64,000 bases of DNA from Hepsetus odoe (GCA_017165825.1 CM029370.1:15442733-15506732), one strand, 5' to 3'; positions 1-12,955 are shown, counted from the first letter of the stretch. Numbers and translations: made by a program. The notes: generated by a model not told the origin, from the letters alone.

Positions 1-3000
1 AGCTCGTAACCTGCAGACCCAGACAAAGGTCGATCATAATCCATGCAGTTATAACCTTAGTTGTCATTGGCTGGTAAGGCTGAGATGTATGCTGATTGGT
101 TGGAATGAGAAAAAAACACAGCCATTAAGAGAAAGTATTTCACTCTGTGACACTTCTCTGATCGCCACAAGGTCTTTCTGCTTTTCCTTATTTACTTGCA
201 GGTCGACACTCAGTAGAGTATTACTTCCCTCATCTGTTCGCACAAGCTTGAGATGGAATTTTCTCTTTGGAGTAAGCCCAACAGCAGGCAGCAGTCTTGG
301 CAGTTCATTATTTAGTGGGTGCTGGACACAAGAGAGAAGGAGAAGCCTGAGCAAGGTCACTTTGTCACAAGCCAATTGAATAGAAACAATGCCCTGCTTT
401 TCTAACAGTGGTGTGCACAACACTGGGACCACACAGCCAATGACGTAGCATGAGGCAACATTATTCACTAGCAATGTCATACAGGCCGATGCCAGAGCTT
501 AAAAGATGTGTACACCTTATTTAAAGCTTCAACCAAATGGACTGTAAATAATAGAAGTGCAATGCAGGGGTGGCCAGTATAGTAAAAATATAGTATAACA
601 ACCCTGTGTATTAAAATATTTTTTAAAAATAAAATAAAGTTTGAATATGCTTAAAAGAAACAGTGGTGCACATTTGAAAATTACTATAATAAAAAAAATG
701 AATTAATTAAATTAGTCATCCCAGTAAGTATGTGTATAGGTCACAATATTAATATAAAAATCACCTCTTCATCTCTTTCCCTAACCAATGTTGTGAAGGG
801 TGTCATGATCAGAAAAACCAGGCTCATTATGCCACACAACTCTTGGTGAAGGCTATTGTTATCTCCCAGTGCTGCAATAGCAATGAAAGCCAAACTGAAA
901 TCCTAAATGTTAATACACTTGCCTCAAACAGTGTGGAGTACTCCATGATCGATAAAAAAAACATTTTATTTGTACTGTCCCCAATCTTCTTAACAATTTT
1001 GTCATGTTCAGTTCCACCAACACCAAGGACCCCCATTCACATGATGCTACAAATACTGAAAGAGGGTGAAATGTAGCATCTTAATCACAGGGGCTACAAC
1101 ATGTTTCAAAATAGGCTGAAGCAACATCGAGTGCAAATTTTGTGAAAAGATGCCTGCAATGTTTAGCATTGCACTGTGTGACTGAGAGGGTGGCCATCAT
1201 ACGCTCCCAGAAAGAGGACTTTTGGACATCTGAATGATTGGGGTGCTGGGGACAAACTTGTGATCCCACTATTATATTTGATGGATATTTTATGATTTTT
1301 ATGATTTGTTTATCTGCCTGTATTTGCCACATAACACCGGTATAAATGACAGAAATACATTTTGGACACCAAAAATGGATTGGGCCATCCACCTTTTTCC
1401 TTTTTCACCCGACTGGTCCTTATGTTTTTGAGTTATTATTCCAAAAAGTTCTGAGCTATTTCCAAGAGGAATCATAGTTTTGGAAACCTGAGCACAAAGT
1501 TGTCTTTGGTTAAAATGTTCCTGTCAGTGTGGTTGTGATGCTTAAAAGTTAAATGCAGATGACATGCATTTCCAAATAGAGAACACAGTAAAGCACAGCA
1601 GTGGAGTGCAGGGTGTAAGAGACTGCACGGGGGAGTTTAGCGTGTTGAGCTGAGCTCAGTATAAAACAGCTTTGTGCAGTAATTCTCTGACTGTGCTGCT
1701 ATCCATCTCCCCAAACGACCTCATTGATATGCAGAGAGGGTGAAAGTCTTCCACTTCCTACCTCTTCTGCTCCTTAAAGATTAACATATGCAATTACATA
1801 ATTAACAGGGTTAAAAATAGAAGTGTTTACTGGCTGACTGGTGGTAGCCCCACTCCACAGTGTGTTCAGTTCAACCCTGGAGGGTTAACTGCTAAAACAG
1901 AGGCAATGTGAGAGAAAGAGACAAACATTGCATCAGGGAGGGGCTGGTGGGGTGTATGTGTGTGTGTTTAATGGAAACCATAATGAAATAAAGTCTTAAA
2001 GTCTGCTGAAGTCTTAAAGTGATTTCAATGTACTTTATTGTGCTATTAATACATAAATGATCAAGATGCGCTCGTGAGTAAATCATTGTCTGCTGTCACC
2101 TTTTTTCGTCAACAGAATCACATCTTTCATTCTTAAATTAGGATGATTAGGATTAATTATGTCTAAAGTATTTAGACAGCTCTTCTAATGAATTCAGCTA
2201 CTTCAGGGGACACAGGTACATAATTGTGCACACACTGCTTGTGCAATCACTGAAGAAACACATTGCCGTTGGAAAGCATTGCCAGTACAATGGGAAGCTC
2301 TGAAGCTCTGAAGCTCTGAAGCCTAATGTCTTAGTGGCCAGTGCCAAGTGTTGGCTAGAGGGGTATTCTGTAAAGCCACCCAACATTTGGCTGTGGAGCA
2401 AATGAACTCTATTTTCTGTGATGGAGCTCCATCCAGTGCCTTTGGCATGTGCTTAAGATCTAGAACTAATCCAAAATCAGTACTTTGCTTATGCAAGTTG
2501 ATGTCCAAATATGGTTACACTGAACTGTGTGTTGTGCGTACATATGTTTCTGTTTATCCAAATGATACTTACTACAAACTAAGGTAGAGCAAAGCGCAAA
2601 GATCAGGGAGCGCTCCTTCACTCAGGGAAGCATCTTGGATGGGCTCTCTAAAAGGACTTAGTCATAAAAATCACCAGGGCACTCACACTTGTGAATCATG
2701 AGCGACTCCTTTTAGTTTTCCTGCAGCTAAATTAAAGAGGTATTCACATGAATATGCTTCTTGGCTCTGCTGCATAATGCTTGGCTCTGTTAAAGGTAGA
2801 ATTCTTGATTGATGTGGAATATACAGCATGCTGTACTGTTACTCTTCTTTCAAATGTGGCAATGCTCCATATATACACAGGGTCATTCTCACTCTACTGG
2901 GCTCCATGGAATTCTGCTACTTTTTGTGATGTAAAGATGAAAAAATATATTTACTTATTTCTTCCCTTATCCAAAGGAAGTAATGGAAGTTTTTATTCTG

Positions 3001-3163
3001 TGTAATACTATGTCAATTGTATGTCTCAATCATGACTTCCTTTAGAAAATCAAAGCTGTTAAGCAATCTTAAACTCACAAAGGGTTTATGTTGTATAAGA
3101 GTTTATCTATGCATCCGTAAAAATAGACATAAAATTAGGCATCAGTGTGACTGCTTGTGACCC
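1..3163. other. Probable lrrc52 intron, no gene recognised
   Basis: No exon, RNA gene or named transposon was recognised here. The longest open frame is a 138-codon stretch on the minus strand at 64-480. Its translation resembles nothing I know and a frame of that length is expected by chance in 64 kb. The interval is AT-rich, with A/T runs near 600-720. It probably belongs to the intron upstream of the lrrc52 terminal exon, which is an inference from that exon starting with an acceptor. Confidence 0.4.
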
Positions 3164-3171
3164 ACTTAGAT

Positions 3172-3351
3172 CAGGGATGATCAACTCCAGTCATGGAGGG
3201 ACAGTGTTCTGCACAGTTTGGCAGTTTCGCTGCTAAGACACTCCTGGTTCAGCTCACCTGATAATCAGGAGGTTTAGTGATTGTGTTTGAGGAGGCAACT
3301 ACCAAACTGTGCAGGACACTGGCCCTCCATAACTGGTTTTGCCCACGGCTG
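3172..3351. mobile_element. hAT-like palindromic MITE with 8-bp target duplication
   Basis: The element starts CAGGGATG and ends CACGGCTG, which pair as short terminal inverted repeats. Longer inverted arms follow: CTGCACAGTTTGG on the left matches CCAAACTGTGCAG on the right. It is flanked by ACTTAGAT (3164-3171) and ACTTAGAC (3352-3359), an 8-bp duplication with one mismatch, as expected for hAT transposition. It has no coding capacity. Very similar short palindromic hAT derivatives are common in fish genomes. Confidence 0.75.
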
Positions 3352-4139
3352 ACTTAGACAGACAACAGTATTCTTTCATTTCTCTTATGGGCATCATACC
3401 ACCTGGGCATTAATAAAGAAGCAGAAACAAGAAACTGTACTCTGTAAAAGCTCATTAACTAAACTGAGGTATAGGCTGGGTGGCTGCAGCACAGCTATGC
3501 TCACAGAGTGGTGGCGTGTTCATTAGCAGAGGTGATGGAGCAGTCAGTCCACTGCACACTCAGCAGTATTGATAGAGCCCTTAGGCTACCCACTGTATGT
3601 GTGCGTAGACTATGCTGATAATACTGCAGCTAAATCACTCCATACTTATTCACTCTAGGAGTTCATAGAGTTTAGGGCTCAATGAGAAAAAAACTTGTTT
3701 TTTTCTGATTAGGGCATTTTAGCCTTGAGTTATTCAGTGTGTTTGCTTGCGCATGGTTTTTTTTTTCCTGCTTGTAATGCTACTCGTAGTAGTTTGATTT
3801 GTTAAAACAGTGTATTTTTCACATTAAGACAAAACTGAATACAAAGGTTTGCATGTACTGTTGTATTCCCTGATGTATGGTTAAGGCTGGAGAAAATGCC
3901 TTTTTAAATGAAAGCATGATTCAGTATTGCCCCACAGTGCTATCACACTTGCTGGTTATTAATATTATTTCTCTTTGTCATGAGGAGATCCACAGGCCAG
4001 TGCATGTGGGATTACATAAGTCTCATAAAGCTGCAAATAAAAACTTGTTTCTTTTTAAAGCCGTTACACCAAATACTCCTGATGCCTTTTTTCTTAACCA
4101 AAGCTGGCAGCCCTACAACAACCACCACCACTGCTGTCA

Positions 4140-4690
4140 AAAGGGTGCTGGTGGAAATTGGGCTACTGTTGGACAAAGGAGAAGAAGAAGAAGATGGCAT
4201 GCTCAGAAGCAGGAGGAGAAAAGGAAGGGTTTGAGAATGGAAGAATTGTTTTACCATGGTATGGGAGGAGAAATGGGCTAGTTAGAAAGAGAATGTCAAG
4301 AGTGTTTTGCAGGTAAAAAGAGTGTCAGATAAATTCATGAGTTTGATTCTGGAAGTGTGATAATGAATATTGTTCATGCTTTGCCATCCAAGTATGTAGT
4401 GAGATGGAGGAGAAAGAAGAATTCTGGAGTGAGATAGATGAAGTGATAGAGAGTATAATCAGGGGAGAGAGAGTGGTGATTGGTGCAGACTTTAATGGAC
4501 ATGTTGGCAAAGAGAACAGAGGTGATAAGGAGGTGATGGGCAGGTATCGTGTCAAGGAGAGGAATACAGAAGGTCAGATGATTGTGGATTTTGCTTAAAG
4601 GATGGAAATGGCTCTAGTGAATACTAATTTTAAGAAGGAGGAGCACCTGAATGTTGGTTCTTTAGGATGTAATTGTACATATGAGCCTAA
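4140..4690 (+). mobile_element. Non-LTR retrotransposon fragment, endonuclease domain
   Basis: An open frame at 4404-4598 translates to a piece of the apurinic-type endonuclease found at the start of LINE ORF2. The block RVVIGADFNGHVGKENRGD is diagnostic, with the ADFN motif of the catalytic core and the following HVG. The frame stops at 4598, but LINE-like residues continue after it (KRMEMALVNT), so this is a dead 5'-truncated copy. Fish proteins of this type are often labelled craniofacial development protein 2-like. It probably belongs to the same family as the copies at 20735-21015 and 53690-55070. Confidence 0.7.
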
Positions 4691-7189
4691 TGTTGTTAAC
4701 CAAAGCTAAAAAGTCAATATTTTCCAAAATCCTTCAACTAAACTTGTCTTTCAAGCCACCCAAATCACATCCATCCAAAACACAAGTCTTCTGAAGCCTA
4801 AAGTGATTCATTTTATAGCTTTCAGTAAGACATACTGTACCTAAACCATATTCAGAAATCAGTTCTGCCTAAATGTAGGGCTTGGTTCAGTTTGAGTAGT
4901 TATATGAACTAAAAGGACAAGGTGTGTCACCTTTAAAGGAAAAATTTTGAATCTGAAAGCAGCTTCATGTTATGATTGATCCACTATTTAGACATAGAGA
5001 ATAATTTGCAGTTTAATGAGGATGAGGGCCATGTTGCATTATTTCGTTACCCTTATAGTAAAAAAAACAAACCAACGAAGAAAGCAAGGGAAATGTGTCA
5101 AAACTGCCATCTGTGTACAGTGTGTAGGTGTGTGTGTGTACGTGTGTAGGTTTGTGTGCAAGACACAACTCTGTAAGAACATCAAGCTTTTACACATTGA
5201 GCCATTGCTAGGCCTCTGTGACTCTAATTAGGACAGAGTACAATTCAGAGCAGTACTGATTAACTGAGGCCTATGACTGCCCAGGGTCACCTTTTCATTC
5301 ACTAATACTCACTTAAAAAGCAGATTAAATGTTTTTTTATTTCATGCTATAATTGCAGTCTATAATCCGTAAAGTCTTTAGTCTTTTTCTGTGTTGTTGG
5401 AAAGCTAACCCTACATCTCTTAATAGAAATTTCATATTAGGATTTTGATCATGATAGCGGATGAAAAACATGAACGCAGGTGATATGTTAAATAAATATT
5501 TATATGTAATTACATTTGAATGATTTAGTACATATTATATACATGACCCAACAAATCAGTAGCTTCTTTATTAGTAAATGTTTGCTACACACTACAATGC
5601 ATGAAATAAATAAAATATTAGGTTGCTGGGGCTTTTTACTTTATGTTTAATTAATCAATTAATTTAATAATTATAGTTATTAATGTCATGACTTGTTCAG
5701 TAACTATTCTGAGATGCTATCAATTATGTTGATGTTATGGTTAAAAATATAGTTTGGATCTGCATGTTTTTCTTCATTTTTTAATTTCAGATGTTTAATA
5801 TGTCTGAGCATGTCCTTGTGCATAATAATTATGTGCAACTATGTGTATACAAGCAAGAATGTACAGCACAGTGAGAGAGAACTATTGGTGTCCTGGCTCC
5901 TGTTTGCTGCTCATATGGCCCAGGTAGTACCCAGGTCAGCTGGTTGGTCATCTCAAGGTGGAATACCTCACAAGTGTGTTGGCACTGATGCTAGCATTAA
6001 CATTAGCCCTGCCAGAAGCAACCCCATGGTGTGAGTTCCCAATTACAACAGCTGATGGCTGCTAAGACACCAAAGCAGGGTGTAGCCCTAAAATAGTTTC
6101 AAGGTTTAGCTGTCTGCACCAAGGCTTGGTTTGATTTCCCTTCTCAATCTGAGCTGTGTGCAGCGTGGCGTCTCTTTTTGCCAACTTATCAGTTTTGGCC
6201 ACAAGGCACTAATGGAGTGTCTCACCAGACAAAAATGTCTCTCCTCATCCAGATGAAGCCTCTGCAAACACTGCTGACTCCTCAGCAAAGTCACATTTTG
6301 TCACCTTGCACATTTTTAATCGTGTTTCATCATCAGCCATTTAGTTTTCTTACTACATTACGTATGCTATGGACTGTTCATAAGCTGTTAAAACAGCAAA
6401 TAATATTATCCAGTGATAATAGTAGAACTGTGCTGCAGGATCTGAAGTGTACATTTCTCTCCATTGTAACCCTGTTATTCAACATCACATTGTAATTTTG
6501 GTTATGAAATGTCTCAACAGGCAGGTAGATGTTGTTGTTCACTGTATGTGTGTACATGTGTGTGCCCACAGAGGAAGCGGTACATATGGCGCACTTTAAG
6601 CTTGTTGAATTCTGCATTAATGTGTGTAGTGCCCTGAAAAGCACTTTACACCTCACCTCAATTTCACATCCGCACGCACACTCTTTCACTTGCCTGGCAG
6701 CACTGTTAATGTATCCCTCAAATGCCTACTTTAGTGTGAAACTTAAACATGGACATCTGGGGGCAGGAAGTATAAGAGAGAGTGTGCATTCTGACACACA
6801 CACACAGAAGACAGGGACAAGTTACTCATTGTTTTTGAATACACCTTTACTCTCTGAGACTCATCTCATGGGCCTTATACTGAAGTGAAGTGTTTTGTAA
6901 GCAGAGGCCTCTCTACACGACCCCTTGTGAAACTTTTATGATGCCTCGTACATTATGCACACCACCTAATGATAGATGCCATTGTTGGAGAATGTGCTCT
7001 GGTCTGATGGTAAGTGTGTTTACAAATGTGTAACTATTTAGCATGTACTAGGTTATAGTTTGGGTCAGATGTAAAGTGATGTTTAGTTATAGAGCTGGAA
7101 AGATTATTCTGACCTTTAAATTACAGTGATATCATGTATGTGAGTACATTGTGACATGCATAGGCAGGAACTAAGCACAAGTTAGAATG
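4691..7189. other. Non-coding, nothing recognised
   Basis: AT-rich sequence with a short GT-rich patch near 5128-5160. Several open frames of 60-119 codons on both strands look like chance frames: they have biased composition, no splice context and no recognisable domain. Confidence 0.4.
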
Positions 7190-7520
7190 AGACTTTGTTG
7201 TCTTTATCAAACTATTTTGAGGGGACAGACAGAAAACTAAACATAAATGCAGTCATGAATAAAACTATGGAACTAAAGATGCGGAAAACCAGAGGCAGGG
7301 CGATCACAGCTGAGGACTAGAACAAGGGTACATACAACAGAGAAAAATAGCAGAGGCCAGACACTAAGAAAAGCACACACACAGCGTGAAACAAGGGACA
7401 CCTGAACTAGAGAGGAGATAGAAAAAGGCAACAGGTGAGCAGGGTCAGGACTAGGGCAAAGGAAAGACCTAAGCACATGGACATGGAAAACAAAAACAAA
7501 TGGATCAGGAAGGTATGACC
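7190..7520 (-). mobile_element. LTR-like retrotransposon remnant
   Basis: Read on the minus strand, this block has the look of a fish Ty3/gypsy long terminal repeat: a GGTCATACCTTCCTGATCC-like beginning (last bases altered), a T/C-rich body, and a CTGTCTGTCCCCTC block before its end. I found no convincing target duplication and no internal coding sequence, so it may be a degraded solo LTR. A Helitron- or other DNA-element-derived repeat is the main alternative. Confidence 0.4.
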
Positions 7521-7810
7521 CAAATTTACTGTGGCAAAGCAAACCTCTTCACCTTTTGCTTCACTTACTAATAACATAAAGATCAGGAAAATGATTGCCC
7601 TGAGACGTGGTAGAAGCTTCCTGGTCTATCTCTTCTTTAAATCAGTCACTGCTATAAACTCAAATTTTAAACCCAATGTCAAGCCTCCAATGTCCAGTAG
7701 GACAAGCACTATGGGGAAGTTCTGTTGGACAATCTTCAGCTTTAGGCTTAAGCTATCTCACTAACTCAGAAAACCTGCTTAATGAAATACCCCCAGATAG
7801 CCTAAATTCA

Positions 7811-8000
7811 CCATGATTGGTTAGCCTGTGTTTAGTTAGCCTATATAAGTGGTTAGACCTTGATCAATTACTCTGTAATTGGTTAGCCTTTGATTGGTTA
7901 GCCAGTGAATGTTTGGCCTATAATTAGTAGCCAGTTACTGGCTGGTTAATAATTGGTTGCCTTGTGATTAGATGAACAGATGATTGGATAGCTCATGACT
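7811..8000. repeat. Degenerate minisatellite, ATTGGTTAGCC core
   Basis: The core ATTGGTTAGCC or a close variant (TTTAGTTAGCC, AGTGGTTAGAC, ATTGGTTGCC, ATTGGATAGC) recurs about every 15-25 bases. Examples are at 7815, 7834, 7852, 7880, 7892 and 7953. Spacing is irregular and units have diverged, so this is an old array. The core contains CCAAT on the complementary strand. Confidence 0.6.
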
Positions 8001-8667
8001 GCTTTTCGCTGCCCTTTTCTTGCTCATAGCTGAGAATGTTTCATGCTTTCAGACCTAAGACACACTAGCTAAATAAGATGGTTAATTTAATGATCTGCAG
8101 AGGAGAGTCCCCTAAAAGAGATATTGTACATTTATTGAATATTGTCAGCAATGAAACCTGCTTCCACCTGGGATGGCTGTCACATGAAACTTGCAACAAA
8201 TTGCAATGTTTGGCCTCTTAGGTCTGGGGCTGGATTAAAATGTGATATGTGTGACCTTGGGGAGGGTGAGCTGCTCACATTTTTTTTTTTTTGGAAATTT
8301 GATGGTGAGAGCTGAGTGAAATTCTCAGTCCACATTATGAGTATCTAATGAAGAGAGTCCGCTCCATTTGCATTTGTGTGTGAGTGTGTGCGTCACAGAT
8401 GGTTACAGTGCAGATGCAAGGGACATTGACATGCGCTAATGTGCCCTTGAGATGAAATAGATGGGGAGGGAACAAAGTAGAGAGGGAGACACAGCATACA
8501 TATACCCACATAAATGCAGAGAAAGCAGAGAGCAACAGAAACAGAGATATGTATCATCTACTGTGGACATTTAACACTTAAATACACTTAAATGTATGTC
8601 TGGTATGTATGGATGTGAAGAAAAATGGAGCAAGCAAACCCAACATATCAGACTGTTGAGCAGTTTC
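8001..8667. other. Non-coding, nothing recognised
   Basis: No exon or named repeat was recognised. There is a 12-base T run at 8281 and a weakly purine-rich tract near 8460-8560. Confidence 0.35.
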
Positions 8668-9935
8668 TCAACAGTACTAAAACCACTGCCAGGTAAAGTG
8701 ATTCACATTGTTTAACTCAATTAATTGGCACATGTCAACAAGTGGGATATATCACAAAGGAAGTGAACTTAAAATTGATATGTTTGAGATAGAAAAAAAA
8801 GTAGGCAAACATAAGGATCTGAGCAACTTTGACAAGGTACAAATTGTGACTGCTGTATAACTGGGTCAGAGCAACTCCAAAATGTCCAGTGTTATTAGGT
8901 GTTCCCAATGCAGTAGTTAGTGCCTACAAAACCGAAGGTTAGTCCATCTGGTCTGATCCCAGAAGAGCTATGATAGCACAAATTCCTGAAAATGTTAATG
9001 CTGTCAGAACACACAGTCCCTTATATCTTGCTGCTTATCGAGATATAAAGCTGCAAACCTGCTCCAGGCAATGTTCTCCCGGGAAACTTTGGGTCCTGGC
9101 ATTTAATTGAATGTTACTTTGGCGGTTACAGTCTACTTAGACCCTTCAAAGGATCATTATTCCTTAGGGCAAATCCTCTTTTTTAATGGGACAATAAGCC
9201 CTGCATTACTGGAAAAATTGATGGTTTGAATCAGAATTCCCCAGGCTCCATTCATATACCCATACTTATCTACCTCTTGCTGTTTTGCACACACACAAAT
9301 TTATTATTATTACTGTTTAATTTGCACTCTGTACTTTTTAAAAATGCTGCTTTACACAGTATTAGTTACGATACTGCTGCTCTGTACAGTATTAGTACCA
9401 ATACTGCTGCTGTAATTCACTTGCATTCAGATACATACTGCCTCTGTTTTTTGAGTTGGATGAATGTTCCCTGTCTTCTGTTGTGCAATTGTTTTTGCAC
9501 TGGTTGTTGTCCTGTCTGCACTTGTCTTATGGTGTGTTCTATGTCATGTTAGATGTCGTCTCATGTGTAACACCGTGGTCCTGGAGGAATGTTGTTTCAT
9601 TTCACTGTGTACTTTGTATAAGGTTGAAATGACAATAAAACCTACTTGAACGTGAACATGAACTTCAGTAATGGTTTGAGGAACAACACACAAGTCCAAG
9701 GTGCCTCCAACTTCCCCAGATCTCAATCTGATCCAGCATTTGTGGGATGTGCTGCACAAACTTGTCCAAACCATCGATGCCCTACCTCACAAATTCCTTG
9801 ACCTAAATGGTCTGCTTGCAACATCCTAGTGCTAGATACCACAACACAGTCCATAACTCTACAAGTCAGACCTGTGTAGGCAGCAGAAGAGGGACCACAG
9901 TATTTAACAGGTGATTTTAATTGTTATTGCTGTTT
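8668..9935 (+). mobile_element. Tc1-like DNA transposon, dead, interrupted by a LINE tail
   Basis: The left part (about 8668-9227) reads like the start of a widespread fish Tc1-like element. A TIR-proximal block containing TAAAACCACTGCCAGGTAAA is followed by a transposase beginning (RKDLSNFDK-like, then LGQSNSK-like). The right part (about 9660-9935) carries the C-terminal DDE region as SPDLNLIQHLWDVLHKLVQ-like codons and a right end with ACAGGTGATTTTAATTGTTA. The two halves are separated by foreign sequence at about 9228-9655. The coding sequence has internal deletions and frameshifts. A TA target duplication could not be fixed because the outermost ends are eroded. Confidence 0.75.
9228..9655 (+). 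mobile_element. LINE 3'-end insertion inside the Tc1-like copy
   Basis: The insert ends with GGTTGAAATGACAATAAAAC, preceded by a GTCCTGGAGGAATGTTGTTTC block. These are the 3' UTR features of a fish non-LTR retrotransposon. A related copy at 28080-28262 shares the same blocks in the same order. It splits the transposase gene of the surrounding element, so it arrived later. The open frames at 9226-9649 are by-products of this UTR. Confidence 0.65.
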
Positions 9936-10506
9936 ATTTCACCAGCCTACAGCATTTAAACGCTGCCTGGTCACACTTAACTTACTAAACTTGTCGCTAA
10001 TTGATGTGTGCCATCAGTGAAGAGTGCCATTTAGCCAGTCACACACTATCTCACACTGTTTTTCTCATTTATACATGTTAAGAGGGCTTTCATCCCAAGG
10101 ACCTCCAACTATTTATCTATTATGAATAGAAGGGTTAATTGGTTAACGATCAGCATCCACCATTTTTCTAAATAAAATCAAAATCTGAAAGTCAATCTGT
10201 GATGCAAAATATCTAAGCCTAATGTTGCAGAACTTGACATGACTTTGCCAAGACTGTCATTCAGTTTTATTGTGAGTTGATCATAAGGCTGCAATACCAT
10301 TCTTTTTTAAATAACAACCCATGTAGTATCAGGCCCTGTGCCTCCATACAGATCCAGCCCTAAAGCCAGCCCAATATAGCTTGTGCATGTGTGCAGGCTG
10401 ATGCCTCGCCAGTGTGGAATGTGCATCCAAATCATTGCACTGATACTAGCATAAAGCGAGTGGAGCAGTCACAAATGGCTTTCTCCTTCATTATTTGGAA
10501 AGCCAT

Positions 10507-10660
10507 GGGCTCAGACCTTTGGCATGCTACACTATAAATACAAACTTTATCATACTTTATTTAAAAGCTTGGATTTGTCTCTAAGAGTTAGAGGCTTACT
10601 ACGGCAGACAATGCACCAGCCTTGCTATTTGATATAAGACAAAAGCTGGAACATAGTACT
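10507..10660 (+). repeat. Diverged direct repeat, copy 1
   Basis: GGGCTCAGACCTTTGGCATG and the following sequence (TATAAATAC, TTAGAGG, GCAGACAATGCAC) recur in the same order and orientation at 13127-13285. The family is not recognised. Confidence 0.55.
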
Positions 10661-10841
10661 GAATGACTAAATTACTTTGCACAACGTCCATGTCACAGTT
10701 GTCACGAGCAATAATAAAAGTATGTGGTAATTTGATATAAATTACTTCTCACTCATACTTTAATAAAATCCTGTATATACTATACTTTTACTCTTACATG
10801 TGTTTGTAAGTAGATGGAGAGAAATGGTGGGCCTCTGTGGA

Positions 10842-11200
10842 TCAGACTATTTTGTCCAGCACATCCCACAGATGCTCAATTGGATTGACAGCCTTTCCAG
10901 GATTTGAGGGCCTTTCCATGTTCCTCAAAACATTCCAGACAGTTATTACAGTGTGGCAGGGCAACTGATCCTGCTGAAAGAAGCCATTGCCATTATTAAG
11001 TACAGTTGCCATGAAAGGATGCACATTCTCTCCAACAATGTTTTGGTAGGTGGTGCACTAGCAATCTGACTGGTCTGCACTGTGTTTTCTTTCCAAAAGC
11101 TATAGTAAATCAGACATACTCAGACATGCTGGCCTCTGCTCCCACACACAGCAGTGTGCCATTTATGCCTGTGACCCTTTTGCTGCTTCTTCCTTGGGCC
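10842..11200 (-). mobile_element. Tc1-like transposase fragment
   Basis: On the minus strand the frame at 10842-11024 encodes the catalytic C-terminal part of a Tc1/mariner transposase: GFFQQDQLPCHT holds the second catalytic aspartate and NPIEHLWDVLDK the DDE-end motif. The ORF is closed and flanking sequence has decayed (related codons continue towards 11060), so this is a pseudogene fragment. It resembles the element at 8668-9935 in the opposite orientation. Confidence 0.75.
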
Positions 11201-11225
11201 ATTTATGGTAGGTAATCATTATGGA

Positions 11226-11282
11226 TGCATGAATGGATGCATGGATATGGAGGGATGGATGGATGGATAGATTGATGCATGG
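11226..11282 (+). repeat. GGAT/GCAT tetranucleotide tract
   Basis: An imperfect (GGAT)n run mixed with GCAT and GAAT units. Confidence 0.75.
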
Positions 11283-12733
11283 CTATGTCAACAACACTGC
11301 TCATGAGAAGTCTTGAGTGTCAATAGAGGTCAGAGAGCAGCTTTGCTCCTGCTTCTTACTTGACACTGCTGCCTCACTTTGGGTATGAAAACCACTTTCT
11401 TTTGAGCGGAAGCTATTTCACATGCAGCCTCGCTTCCCACACAAGGGCACAGTGTGGTTTTAGAAATGATAGGATGCTACGTTGGAACCCACCCCCTCAC
11501 TCGGACACCCCTCTTTACACTCAACTAGTGTTAGTCATTGACATTCTGCATTGGTTTCTTTAAGCCTCATATAAATGTTGATGTGATTTTAGACCTAATT
11601 CATACTATAGCTTAGCAACAATTCTTGCCATGAATTCTTGGTAACTCTGGCTATAAGAGATAACTCTGAATATCTCTTACCTTTTGGAGCAATAAAGTGA
11701 AACTGTGCCCAGTAAAAGCTGACACACACACTTAAGTCTATGGGCTCTATTTCAATACTAATATGGCATTATAATATGGTATAACTACAAAAAATGTAGT
11801 ACTGTTTCTGTTTCTATGTTTTGCAAACAGACTTTTTTGCCTCTTGATCTGCACTGTATTCAGATATCTGACGTATGCCTTTTCTGAACTTGTTACATCT
11901 GTTGGAACAAAGAGCAGGTGACTGCTCAATGTCAGTGGTGTAACGTGTTCCACATACACAAATGGTCCCATGTTATAATTATATTTTTATGATCTACAAC
12001 AGCTAGGCACCAAAAGTAGACCATAAGCATTTAGTGATTTTCCCTCTCCAGCTGACCCTTACAGTTAGATGCTAAAAACAGGATATTTAAATGGTGTGTG
12101 CATGTGTGCGCGAGTGGTCAGTGGAAACTATGCGTATGCTTCCACACATGTTTCCTATGCTATAGTGAAGGCTATTCTCTCTCAGTGACTCCAGGTCTAT
12201 TTTTCAGTCTTTGCGTTTCCCTCCTCTGTGGGAATTATCTCAGGACAGAGTTAGAGAACAAGCTCACTGTTCTGTCAGGTAGCTTCAGCTGCCTGGTCAA
12301 CAGAGTGAGGTAAACAAGGCACTAATCATCATTATGACTTGCATAATGTAGCTCTGCTATTTTTGCTGTTTGAGGACAAGATTAGTCATCTCTGATCCTC
12401 TTCATTTAGTGACCAGCCTGCAAAAGAAAAAAAAAATCCTAACCTCACAGCACCTTTCTGTCCATTAAGCATGTTATATGTGTGTACTTAGACACAGTTG
12501 GTTGCCTAAATGGCAAGGCTGTCCTGGGTAAGCTTCATGATGTAGTACTGTGGCTGGATAAGCAGGTTTTATATTATAAATAGCAACAGGTAAACAATGT
12601 ACGGGGTAAAGCAAAAGTCAGCAATCATGCATAGATCCCAGCATGCAACTAAATGCAGAGTAGCACTTTGTTGTGGTTCACTGTGTGCTGTGCTTTGGTG
12701 CTCACATTGACAAGTTATCTCTTTCACAATTTA
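11283..12733. other. Non-coding, nothing recognised
   Basis: No recognisable exon or transposon. Small open frames at 11360-11563, 11747-11971 and 12098-12313 have no domain or splice context. Confidence 0.35.
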
Positions 12734-12955
12734 GGGCAATTGTGGCCTAGTGGTTAGGGACTAGAATTGGAAGGTTGTTGATTTGAATTCCAGACCAATA
12801 GGTTGCCATGAGGTACCTTTGAGCAAGGTAATGTCCCCATCACTGCTCCCAGGGTGCTGTAGTTGGCTGCCGACTGCTGCATGGTCTGTATGGGTTAAAT
12901 GCAGAAGATGTATTGTACAGCACTGTGTGCTGTGCTATATAGTCACTTTAACTTT
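12734..12955 (+). mobile_element. tRNA-derived SINE (family A)
   Basis: The head GTGGCCTAGTGGTTAGGGA is an RNA polymerase III A-box-like segment. A B-box-like GATTTGAATTCC, slightly decayed, follows about 40 bases later. The body has GAGCAAGGTAATGTCCCCAT and the 3' part has CTGTGTGCTGTGCT and AGTCACTTTAACTTT. The same order is seen in at least nine other copies in this window. This copy is near full length. Confidence 0.8.

Noticed and set aside
64..480. 138-codon minus-strand frame that looks mildly protein-like
   Set aside because: No recognisable domain or splice context; a few frames of this length are expected by chance.
7811..8000. Array considered as CRISPR-like
   Set aside because: Repeats are degenerate with irregular spacing and the genome is vertebrate.
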